Assembly: GCF_014779715.1 (NCBI RefSeq)
Contig: NZ_JACXYU010000003.1
Coordinates: 186,001-250,000, forward strand
Direction of reading: 5' to 3'
Origin: Streptomyces chumphonensis
GTDB lineage: Bacteria > Actinomycetota > Actinomycetes > Streptomycetales > Streptomycetaceae
DNA length: 64,000 bases
In this document: piece after piece, positions 13,748 to 20,720 of the stretch
How positions within the stretch are numbered: the first letter of the stretch is position 1
How the letters are laid out: every line of letters starts with the position of its first letter
Translations under genes and position numbers: made by a program
Notes under the pieces: generated by a model
Seen by the model: the letters and a program-made list of their open reading frames with translations, nothing else
The model's database searches: none
What the model was told of the DNA's origin: nothing

Positions 13748-14251
13748 ATGGGCATGAGCGTGACCATCTCTGCGGCGACCGGCCAGGACACCGAGCAGAT
13801 CCTCAAGCTCCAGTACCTGTGCTACCAGAGCGAGGCGGAGCTCTACCGTGACTGGAGTATCGAGCCGCTGACCCAGACGCTGGAGGCGCTGCGCGACGAG
13901 CTGGCCGGCGGGGTCGTCCTCGTGGCCCGGCTCGGCGGGGAGGTCGTCGGTTCGGTGCGCGGCACCGTCGACGCGGAGGGCACCGCGCACATCAACAAGC
14001 TCGTCGTCCACCCCCGGCTGCAACGCCACGGCCTCGGCGGCCGGCTGCTGACCGCCCTGGAGGACCGCCTCGCCGGGGAGCAGGGCGCCCGTCGGTTCCG
14101 CCTCTTCACCGGCCACCGCAGCGAGGGCAACCTGAGGCTGTACCGGCGCTGCGGCTACGTCGCCTCGGGCACCGAGCGGGTCTCTTCCCGGCTGAGCCTC
14201 ATCACCCTGGAGAAGGCCGCCGTGGCCGAGGCGTACACCACCAGCGCCTGA
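13748..14251 (+). CDS. GNAT family N-acetyltransferase
   Basis: A 167-residue acetyl-CoA-dependent acetyltransferase. The acetyl-CoA-binding motif A is HPRLQRHGLGGRLLTALEDR, and FRLFTGHRSEGNLRLYRRCG is the C-terminal motif B region. Residues 1-60 are the substrate-recognition half and give no clear substrate. ATG 13748 follows AAAGAGG at about ten bases; ATG 13754 is an alternative. It appears monocistronic. Confidence 0.88.
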   Translation: MGMSVTISAATGQDTEQILKLQYLCYQSEAELYRDWSIEPLTQTLEALRDELAGGVVLVARLGGEVVGSVRGTVDAEGTAHINKLVVHPRLQRHGLGGRLLTALEDRLAGEQGARRFRLFTGHRSEGNLRLYRRCGYVASGTERVSSRLSLITLEKAAVAEAYTTSA

Positions 14252-14290
14252 CGCCTGCCCGGGGGCGGCCGCCGGCCGTCCCCGCTCCGC

Positions 14291-14740
14291 TCAGGACGCC
14301 GGGGACCGCCGCAGCCACAGCAGCCCGACGACGGGCAGCACCAGGGGGATGAACAGGTACCCCATGCCGTAGGCCGACCAGACGGTGGTGTCGGGGAACG
14401 CCTCCGGGTCGAAGACGGACCACGTGCCGACCACGAGCACCCCGGCCAGCTCCGCCACGCACCCCGCCAGCGCCGTCCTGCGCGCCGCCTCCCCGCCGCG
14501 CACCAGGGCGACGGTGATGGCGCAGTACACGACGGCGGCCACGGCCGAGAGCGCGTAGGGCAGCGGGGCCTCCTCGAAGCGGGTGGCGATCTGGTAGGCC
14601 GAGCGCGAGGTGGCCCCCACGGCGAACACCGCGTAGAGCGTGACGAGCAGCCGGCCGGGGCCGGAACCGATCCGTCCGCCGTCCGCCGGATCGCCCCCGG
14701 CCCTCCCCGCCGACCGCCGGGGACGTGTCACCTCAGGCAC
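14291..14740 (-). CDS. Small integral membrane protein (uncharacterised)
   Basis: A 149-residue protein with about four hydrophobic segments: LLVTLYAVFAVGATS, LPYALSAVAAVVYCAITVAL, LAGCVAELAGVLVVGTW and YLFIPLVLPVVGLLWL. The N-terminus is charged and cytoplasmic by the positive-inside rule. I do not recognise a functional domain. The GTG start overlaps the end of the upstream membrane-protein gene by eight bases, so the two are translationally coupled and probably work together. Confidence 0.75.
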   Translation of the reverse strand: MPEVTRPRRSAGRAGGDPADGGRIGSGPGRLLVTLYAVFAVGATSRSAYQIATRFEEAPLPYALSAVAAVVYCAITVALVRGGEAARRTALAGCVAELAGVLVVGTWSVFDPEAFPDTTVWSAYGMGYLFIPLVLPVVGLLWLRRSPAS

Positions 14741-15101
14741 CCGCGCCTCCCCAGATGTCGTAGAGCCGCACCTGCAGGACGGCCAGGACCACGGCGCCCG
14801 CGGCCACCGTCGCCGAACCCCAGCGGGTCCGCTCCGACAGGGACAGGAACGCGACGGCCGGGATCGCGCAGGCGCAGCCGACGAGGTAGGAGACGAAGAC
14901 CACCGTGCCGTCGTCCGCCTCGGCGCCGCCCGCGAGTCGGACGACGCCGACGACCAGCTGCGCCAGCGCGAGCAGCGTGACGACCGCCATCCCGGCGAAG
15001 TGCCAGTCCTTGGTGGGCTCGTTCCGGTAGGCCGCCAGGCCGCACCAGGCGGCCAGCGCGAGCGCGGCCACGGCGACCGCGACCGTCAGCGGGGTGAACA
15101 T
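14733..15101 (-). CDS. Small integral membrane protein (uncharacterised)
   Basis: A 122-residue protein with about four hydrophobic helices, starting MFTPLTVAVAVAALALAAWC and ending LYDIWGGAGA. The function is unknown. On the minus strand TACAGT lies seven bases before the ATG with no ribosome site between, which predicts a leaderless transcript. It overlaps the next membrane-protein gene, giving a two-gene unit. The frame is open further upstream, but that part is not membrane-like and I take it to be non-coding. Confidence 0.75.
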   Translation of the reverse strand: MFTPLTVAVAVAALALAAWCGLAAYRNEPTKDWHFAGMAVVTLLALAQLVVGVVRLAGGAEADDGTVVFVSYLVGCACAIPAVAFLSLSERTRWGSATVAAGAVVLAVLQVRLYDIWGGAGA

Positions 15102-15723
15102 GGCAGCGACTGTACTGCGCCGCCCCGCTTCGGCCGTTTCCGGGTGCTCCGCCGCGTCCCCGGTGGCCCGCGACGTCCGGGGGCCTCGGGGGCGTCCGGG
15201 GACGCCGGGGGCGACGTGGTCTTGACCACAGGACGCGCCGCTCCCCGGGCCCGGTCCGCCCTGCGGGTGTGACCCCTCGGAGCCGACTGCGCCGCAGGTC
15301 AGAGCCGGTGCGGACATGGGGTGCCCGGCGGACCGCGCCGAGCGCGACCACCGACGGCGACGTCCACTATCCGGACAGGCGTCTCCGTCGATGGGACGTT
15401 CGGGCGGCCGTCTGCTTGACTTGCCCCATGAGCACGACGCGCGGCCACCTTCACGTCACCGAGGCGACCTCCCTGCCCGGTGCCCGCTGCATGCGTCGAA
15501 TGTGTGACCGCTGAGGGCCCCTACCGAAGCAGCCTCGCGCCCCGAAGCGAGCCCGTGCGCACCGCCGCCTGACCGACCCGCCCGACCAGTGTGCCCGGCC
15601 CCCCCGGGCTCCCGGTCCGCGCGCGCCGGGCGCACCGCGGCGCACGCCGCCTTCCGGCACCGACACACCCCCGCACGCCCGCCCCGCACGGGCCCCGGCG
15701 TGCCCGACAGTCACGGAATCCCA
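15102..15723. other. 622-bp divergent intergenic region upstream of metNIQ
   Basis: This region separates the leftward membrane-protein pair from metNIQ. It holds a candidate 28-codon leader ORF (15428-15514) and then GC-rich inverted repeats such as CTCGC/GCGAG around 15530-15547. I found no SAM-riboswitch core such as the GAGGGACYGGCCC-type box. No other gene is supportable here. Confidence 0.6.
15428..15514 (+). CDS. Possible Met/Cys-containing leader peptide before metNIQ
   Basis: A 28-codon ORF starts at ATG after CTTGACTTGCCCC and ends TGA. Its C-terminus, ARCMRRMCDR, puts two Met and two Cys codons within the last eight sense codons. Short leader peptides with late Cys or Met codons precede sulfur-amino-acid genes in streptomycetes, so an attenuation role for metNIQ is plausible. 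There is no clear ribosome site, and the ORF may be chance. Confidence 0.35.
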   Translation: MSTTRGHLHVTEATSLPGARCMRRMCDR

Positions 15724-16785
15724 GTGATCACCACCACGGACCTGACGAAGGTCTACCGCACGCGCGACCGCGAGGTCACCGCCCTGGACGGGGTGAACCT
15801 GCACGTCCAGGAGGGCGAGGTCCACGGCGTCATCGGCCAGAGCGGGGCCGGGAAGTCCTCCCTGATCCGTTGCGTCAACCTGCTGGAGACGCCGACCTCC
15901 GGCACGGTGACGGTCGACGGCCGGGACCTGACGGCCCTCGCCGGACGGGGCGCCCGCCCCTCCGCCGCCCTGCGGCAGGCCCGCAGCCGCATCGGCATGG
16001 TCTTCCAGCACTTCAACCTGCTCTCCTCGCGCACGGTCCGGGGCAACGTCGAACTGCCCCTGGAGATCCTCGGCCTCGGGCGCGCCGAGCGCCGCCGCAA
16101 GGCGCTCGACCTCCTCGACCTGGTCGGGCTCGCCCCGCACGCGCGGGCCCATCCCGCCCAGCTCTCCGGTGGCCAGAAGCAGCGCGTGGGCATCGCCCGC
16201 GCGCTGGCCGGGGACCCGAAGGTGCTGCTGTCGGACGAGGCCACCTCCGCGCTCGACCCCGAGACCACCGCCTCCGTCCTCGCCCTCCTGCGCGATCTGA
16301 ACCGGCAACTGGGCCTGACCGTCCTGCTCATCACCCACGAGATGGACGTCGTCAAGACGGTGTGCGACTCGGCCTCCCTCATGCGGGACGGACGGATCGC
16401 GGAGTCCGGCACCGTCCGCGAGCTGCTCGCCACCCCCGGCTCGGCCCTGGCCGCCGCGCTCTTCCCCGTGGGCGGTCCGCCACCCGAGGACGGCGACCGC
16501 ACCGTCGTGGACGTCACCTTCCACGGCGCGGCCACCGGACGGCCGCTGATCTCCCAACTCGCCCGCACCTACCACGTCGACGTCTCCATCCTGGGCGCGG
16601 CGATGGACACCGTCGGCGGAGCGCAGATCGGCCGCATGCGGATCGAACTGCCCGGCCGCTTCAGCGACAACGTCGTGCCCATCGGCTTCCTGCGCGAACA
16701 GGGCCTCGCGGTGGAGGTCGTCACCGGCGCCGCACCGGCCGACGCCCAGGCGTCCGCCGCGCCGACGAAGGAGGCCACCCGATGA
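15724..16785 (+). CDS. metN: Methionine ABC transporter, ATP-binding protein
   Basis: A 353-residue MetN that powers methionine import on the cytoplasmic face. Walker A is GQSGAGKSS, the Q-loop is VFQHFNLL, the signature is LSGGQKQR, Walker B is VLLSDEATSALD, and the H-loop is LLITHEMD. The C-terminal 100 residues match the NIL/ACT-like regulatory domain that senses methionine. I use GTG 15724 (VITTTDLTKVY); GTG 15700 would add eight residues. The stop overlaps the metI start by ATGA. Confidence 0.95.
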   Translation: MITTTDLTKVYRTRDREVTALDGVNLHVQEGEVHGVIGQSGAGKSSLIRCVNLLETPTSGTVTVDGRDLTALAGRGARPSAALRQARSRIGMVFQHFNLLSSRTVRGNVELPLEILGLGRAERRRKALDLLDLVGLAPHARAHPAQLSGGQKQRVGIARALAGDPKVLLSDEATSALDPETTASVLALLRDLNRQLGLTVLLITHEMDVVKTVCDSASLMRDGRIAESGTVRELLATPGSALAAALFPVGGPPPEDGDRTVVDVTFHGAATGRPLISQLARTYHVDVSILGAAMDTVGGAQIGRMRIELPGRFSDNVVPIGFLREQGLAVEVVTGAAPADAQASAAPTKEATR

Positions 16786-17450
16786 CCTGGACCCAGATGC
16801 AGCCCCTGCTGACCCAGGCGTGCGTCGACACCCTCTACATGGTCGGCTGGTCCACGCTCGTCGCCGCGCTCGGCGGCGTCCCGCTCGGGGTCCTGCTCGT
16901 CCTCACCGACCGCGGCGGCATGCTGCGCAACCTCGCGGTGAACCGGGTGGTCGGCGCCGTCGTCAACGTGGGGCGTTCGCTGCCGTTCGTCATCCTGCTC
17001 GTCGCCCTGATCCCGTTCACCAGCGCGGTCGTCGGCACCTTCATCGGTCCGACGGCGGCCGTCGTGCCCCTGGCGGTCGGCGCCGTGCCGTTCTTCGCCC
17101 GGCTCGTCGAGACGGCCGTCCGCGAGGTCGACCGCGGCCTGGTCGAGGCCGCGCAGGCCATGGGCGGCGGTACCGGCACCGTCGTCTTCAAGGTCCTCCT
17201 GCCGCAGGCGCTGCCCTCGCTCGTGGCCGGGCTGACCACCACCGTCATCGTGCTGATCGGCTACTCGGCGATGGCCGGCGTCGTCGGGGCCGGCGGCCTC
17301 GGGGACCTCGCCCACACCTACGGCTACCAGCGCTTCGAGACGACGCTGATGCTCGTCACCGTCGCCGTGCTCGTCGCCCTGGTCACCCTCGTCCAACTGC
17401 TCGGCGACGCCGCCGTGCGGCTCCTCGGCCGCCGCGAACGCACCGGCTGA
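16782..17450 (+). CDS. metI: Methionine ABC transporter, permease
   Basis: A 222-residue membrane permease with five predicted helices. The EAA loop that contacts MetN is EAAQAMGGGTGTVVFKVLLP. It opens with MTWTQMQPLLTQACVDTLYM, typical of MetI. ATG overlaps the metN stop. The gap of about 110 bp to metQ has only a ribosome site near its end and no strong hairpin, so all three genes likely form one transcript. Confidence 0.94.
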   Translation: MTWTQMQPLLTQACVDTLYMVGWSTLVAALGGVPLGVLLVLTDRGGMLRNLAVNRVVGAVVNVGRSLPFVILLVALIPFTSAVVGTFIGPTAAVVPLAVGAVPFFARLVETAVREVDRGLVEAAQAMGGGTGTVVFKVLLPQALPSLVAGLTTTVIVLIGYSAMAGVVGAGGLGDLAHTYGYQRFETTLMLVTVAVLVALVTLVQLLGDAAVRLLGRRERTG

Positions 17451-17561
17451 ACGGCCGCGCCCCCAAGCCCCCGCGGAATCCACCGCGGACCCACCGCACA
17501 CCACCGCCACAGGCCCGAACTCTTCGTCGGGCAGGCGCCATCCGAAAAGGGAGCACTCCTC

Positions 17562-18407
17562 GTGCGTACCACCACCATCACCGCCGCCGTCGCGGCCACC
17601 GCCGCGCTCACCCTCGGCCTCACCGCCTGCGGTACCGCCTCGGACCCCGGCGACGACGCCTCGGGCGACGGCGCGACGCTCACCGTCGCCGCCTCCGCGA
17701 CCCCGCACGCCGAGATCCTGGAGTACGTCCGCGACCACCTGGCCGACGACGCCGGCCTGGACCTCAAGGTCCGGGTGGTCAACGACTACGTCCTGCCCAA
17801 CACCGCCACGGAGAGCGGCGACGTCGACGCCAACTACTTCCAGCACCGGCCCTACCTCGACGACTTCAACGCCAAGAACGACACCCACATCACCCCCGTC
17901 GCCGACGTCCACCTGGAGCCGCTCGGCCTGTACTCCGAGGACGCCGACGCCCTCGACGCCCTCGGGGCCGGGGCGACGATCGCGCTGCCCAACGACACCA
18001 CCAACGGCGGCCGGGCCCTGCACCTGCTCGCGGAGCACGGACTGATCGAACTCGCCGACGGCGCGGGCCAGGACGCCACCGTCGCCGACATCGCCGACGA
18101 CAAGGGCCTGCGCTTCAAGGAGCTGGAGGCCGCCACGCTGCCTCGCGCCCTCGGCGAGGTGGACGCGGCCGTCATCAACGGCAACTACGCCATCGAGGCC
18201 GGGCTGGCACCGGCCGAGGACGCCCTCGCGCTGGAGACCGCCGAGGGCAACCCGTACGCCAACTTCCTCGCGGTGAAGGAGGGCGACGAGGACGACCCGC
18301 AGGTGCGCACGCTCGCGGGGCTCCTCAACTCCGAGGAGGTGCGGGCGTTCATCGAGGACGAGTACGCGGGCTCCGTCGTCCCCGCCTTCGGCACCGCGCG
18401 GGACTGA
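17562..18407 (+). CDS. metQ: Methionine-binding lipoprotein (MetQ/NlpA family)
   Basis: A 281-residue substrate-binding lipoprotein. The signal peptide ends in lipobox LTAC at about residues 22-25, so it is lipid-anchored outside the membrane and delivers methionine to MetIN. Family features are ANYFQHRPYLDDFN and IALPNDTTNGGRAL. GTG follows AAAGGGAGCACTCC. A 15-bp hairpin after the stop closes the operon. Confidence 0.94.
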   Translation: MRTTTITAAVAATAALTLGLTACGTASDPGDDASGDGATLTVAASATPHAEILEYVRDHLADDAGLDLKVRVVNDYVLPNTATESGDVDANYFQHRPYLDDFNAKNDTHITPVADVHLEPLGLYSEDADALDALGAGATIALPNDTTNGGRALHLLAEHGLIELADGAGQDATVADIADDKGLRFKELEAATLPRALGEVDAAVINGNYAIEAGLAPAEDALALETAEGNPYANFLAVKEGDEDDPQVRTLAGLLNSEEVRAFIEDEYAGSVVPAFGTARD

Positions 18408-18427
18408 CCGGCGCGGTCCGCCGCCCA

Positions 18428-18464
18428 CCGGGCCGGTCCCTCACCCGTCGAGGGACCGGCCCGG
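18428..18464 (+). terminator. Terminator of metNIQ
   Basis: A perfect 15-bp GC-rich stem pairs 18428-18442 with 18450-18464 around a seven-base loop. There is no T-run after it. Confidence 0.75.
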
Positions 18465-18523
18465 CGCGCGCCCGCGGCCATGCTGCATGCTGTGCGGACG
18501 ACCCCGTCGGCACGGAGAGGCGC

Positions 18524-19198
18524 ATGACTTCCAGTTTCCCGGACATCTCCATCAGTACGGACCGGCTCGTGCTGCGACCGTTCGAGGAAGCGGACATCCC
18601 CGCGCTCACCGACATGATGAACGACGACCTCGTCACCGCGTGGACGGACGTCCCGCACCCCTTCACCGAGAGCCACGCCCGGGACTGGGTCACCCGGCGG
18701 GCCCCGCTGCGGCGTTCCTGCGGGAGCGGCATCGTCCTCGCCGTCAGCGAGTTCCTCACCGGACGGCTCGTGGGCAGCGTCGAGTTGCGCAACACCGACT
18801 GGCGCACCGCCGCCACCGAGGTGCGCTACGTCGTCGCCCAGTGGGCCCGCGGCGAGGGGTACGCCGCGGAGACGCTGCTGGCCGTCTCCGGCTGGCTCTT
18901 CGGCCACCAGGGCTTCGCCCGCCTGGAACTGCGCACCGCCGCCGGCAACACCGCCGCCCAGCAGGTGGCCCAGAAGATCGGCTGCATCAGCGAGGGCGTC
19001 CTGCGCAACGCCGGGACGACGCGCGTGCGCACCGACGACCGGGGCGCCGGAGACCCGGAGGCCACGGGCGAGTGGACCGACGCCCGCACCGACCTCATCG
19101 TCTGGAGCCTCCTGCCCGAGGACGTCGACGAGACGGGCGAGGAGCCGCCCGCCGTCGTCGAGCGCACCCCCGCCGAGCCGCGCGGGAGCCTCGGGTAA
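18524..19198 (+). CDS. GNAT family N-acetyltransferase (RimJ/RimL-like)
   Basis: A 224-residue acetyltransferase. The N-terminus ISTDRLVLRPFEEADIPALT is typical of RimJ/RimL-type GNATs. The acetyl-CoA loop is VAQWARGEGYAAETLLAVS, and motif B is RLELRTAAGNTAAQQVAQKI. The substrate may be a ribosomal protein N-terminus or a small amine. About 30 acidic/Pro-rich residues follow the fold. ATG has GGAGAGG five bases upstream. It lies behind the metNIQ terminator and 51 bp before cobL. Confidence 0.87.
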   Translation: MTSSFPDISISTDRLVLRPFEEADIPALTDMMNDDLVTAWTDVPHPFTESHARDWVTRRAPLRRSCGSGIVLAVSEFLTGRLVGSVELRNTDWRTAATEVRYVVAQWARGEGYAAETLLAVSGWLFGHQGFARLELRTAAGNTAAQQVAQKIGCISEGVLRNAGTTRVRTDDRGAGDPEATGEWTDARTDLIVWSLLPEDVDETGEEPPAVVERTPAEPRGSLG

Positions 19199-19249
19199 TC
19201 TCATCGCGCCCGCCCATCGCCCCTCACCCCCGCAGGAGACCCGAAGCCG

Positions 19250-20479
19250 ATGGCCGACCGTGTCACCGTGATCGGCTGGGACGGCTCTCCCCTGGGCGCC
19301 CCGGCCCGCGCCGCGCTCGGCGCCGCCACCCTCGTCGCGGGTGCCGCCCACCACCTCGACCTGCCCGACGTCCCGGCCGCCGCCGAACGCGTCCGGCTGG
19401 GCAGCATCACCCTCGCCGCCCGCCGCGTCGCCCGGCACCGGGGCACCGCCGTGGTGCTCGCCGACGGCGACCCCGGCTTCTTCGGCGTCGTCCGCGCCCT
19501 GCGCGCCCCCGAGCACGGGCTGGAGGTCGAGGTCGTCCCCGCCGTCTCCGCCGTGGCCGCCGCCTTCGCCCGCGCCGGCATGCCGTGGGACGACGCCCAG
19601 GTCGTCGTCGCGGGCAGCCGGACCCTGCGCCGCGCCGTCAACGTCTGCCGTGCCCACCCCAAGGTGGCCGTCCTCACCTCGCCCGGCGCGGGGCCCGCCG
19701 AACTGGCCCTGCTCCTCGGCGACGTGCACCGCACGTTCGTCATCTGCGAGGAACCGGGCACCACCCGCGAGCGCATGACGGTGCTGACCTCCGACAAGGT
19801 CGCCGACCACGTCTGGCGCGACCCGAACGTCGTCATCGTCGTCGGCGGACACGGCGCGGGGGCGGGCGCCGGCACCGGACAGGGCAGCGGGTGGATCGCG
19901 GGCCGGGAGCCGGGCTACCCGCGCGAGCACCGCGGCTGGGCGCTGCCGCGTCCGGCCCCCGGCGCCCCGCCCGCCCGCCCGACCACCGGCGAGTCGGCCC
20001 AGCTCCGCGCCGCCCAGCTGGCCCGCCTCGGCCCGCGCGCCGGCGACCTGGTGTGGGACATCGGGACGGGCGGCGGCGCCGTCGCCGTGGAGGCCGCCGG
20101 TTTCGGTGCCGCCGTCATCGCCGTCGACCGCAACGCCGAGGCGTGCGCGCGCACCACCGCCGCCGCCCGGCACCGGGGCGTCCAGCTCCAGGTCGTGCAC
20201 GGCGGTGCCCCGCAGGTACTCCAGGACCTGCCCGAGCCCGACGTCGTCCGGGTGGGCGGCGGGGGCCTGCGGACGGTCACCGCCTGCGCCGACCGGCGGC
20301 CCGAGCGCCTCGTCACCCACGCCGGCAACCGCGACGAGGCCGAGGCACTCGGCCGGGTCCTGGCCGAGGCCGGGTACGCCGTCGAGTGCGTGCTGCTCCA
20401 GACCCTCGAACTGGACACGACCCGCTGGTCGGAACGGGACCGCACCGTCGTCTTCCTGCTCGCCGCCACCCGGATGTGA
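19250..20479 (+). CDS. cobL: Precorrin-6Y C5,15-methyltransferase (decarboxylating), CbiE-CbiT fusion
   Basis: A 409-residue two-domain enzyme of corrin-ring synthesis. Residues 1-205 are a CbiE-type SAM tetrapyrrole methylase (VTVIGWDGSPL, VVLADGDPGFFGV). Residues 240-409 are a CbiT-type Rossmann methyltransferase with SAM motif I DLVWDIGTGGGAVAVEAA. It methylates C5 and C15 and decarboxylates the C12 acetate in the aerobic pathway numbering. A Gly/Ala/Pro-rich linker joins the halves. ATG follows CAGGAGACCCG. Other cobalamin genes follow on the same strand. Confidence 0.93.
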   Translation: MADRVTVIGWDGSPLGAPARAALGAATLVAGAAHHLDLPDVPAAAERVRLGSITLAARRVARHRGTAVVLADGDPGFFGVVRALRAPEHGLEVEVVPAVSAVAAAFARAGMPWDDAQVVVAGSRTLRRAVNVCRAHPKVAVLTSPGAGPAELALLLGDVHRTFVICEEPGTTRERMTVLTSDKVADHVWRDPNVVIVVGGHGAGAGAGTGQGSGWIAGREPGYPREHRGWALPRPAPGAPPARPTTGESAQLRAAQLARLGPRAGDLVWDIGTGGGAVAVEAAGFGAAVIAVDRNAEACARTTAAARHRGVQLQVVHGGAPQVLQDLPEPDVVRVGGGGLRTVTACADRRPERLVTHAGNRDEAEALGRVLAEAGYAVECVLLQTLELDTTRWSERDRTVVFLLAATRM

Positions 20480-20664
20480 TCTGTCGCGGACAACCGTGAC
20501 CAACCGGGGTCAGTCGCCCACCCCCGGCCGGTCGGTCCGGGCAGGACCGGTAGGCTGACCGCCTGTTGTGCCGTCACCCTGAGTTGACGCTTTGTTCGGC
20601 AATGTACGGATGGCGACGGCGGGAGACGTGCCGCGCGCGGCGCATGCTCGTTCTCCCAGCGGGG

Positions 20665-20720
20665 GAGTCCCACGGGGACTCGAAGGAGCACTACCGATGG
20701 CGAGGGGTACGCATGACTGA
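20665..20720 (+). promoter_or_regulatory. Structured leader with 7-codon upstream ORF before cobT
   Basis: A perfect 7-bp hairpin (20665-20671 with 20675-20681) precedes GAAGGAG and ATG 20697. That ATG opens MARGTHD and stops at TGA 20718-20720, overlapping the cobT start at 20713. The arrangement could couple or gate cobT translation. A TTGACG box lies at 20584-20589, but I see no convincing -10 and no B12 riboswitch core. Confidence 0.4.

Noticed and set aside
15515..15723. SAM riboswitch upstream of metN
   Set aside because: No SAM-I or SAM-IV core motifs were found; only GC-rich inverted repeats are visible.
20480..20712. Possible cobalamin riboswitch upstream of the bluB-cobT gene (GGGAGACGTGCC resembles part of a B12 box)
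   Set aside because: The rest of the conserved core, including the GCCACTG-type segment and paired helices, is not present, and the region is too short for the usual fold.
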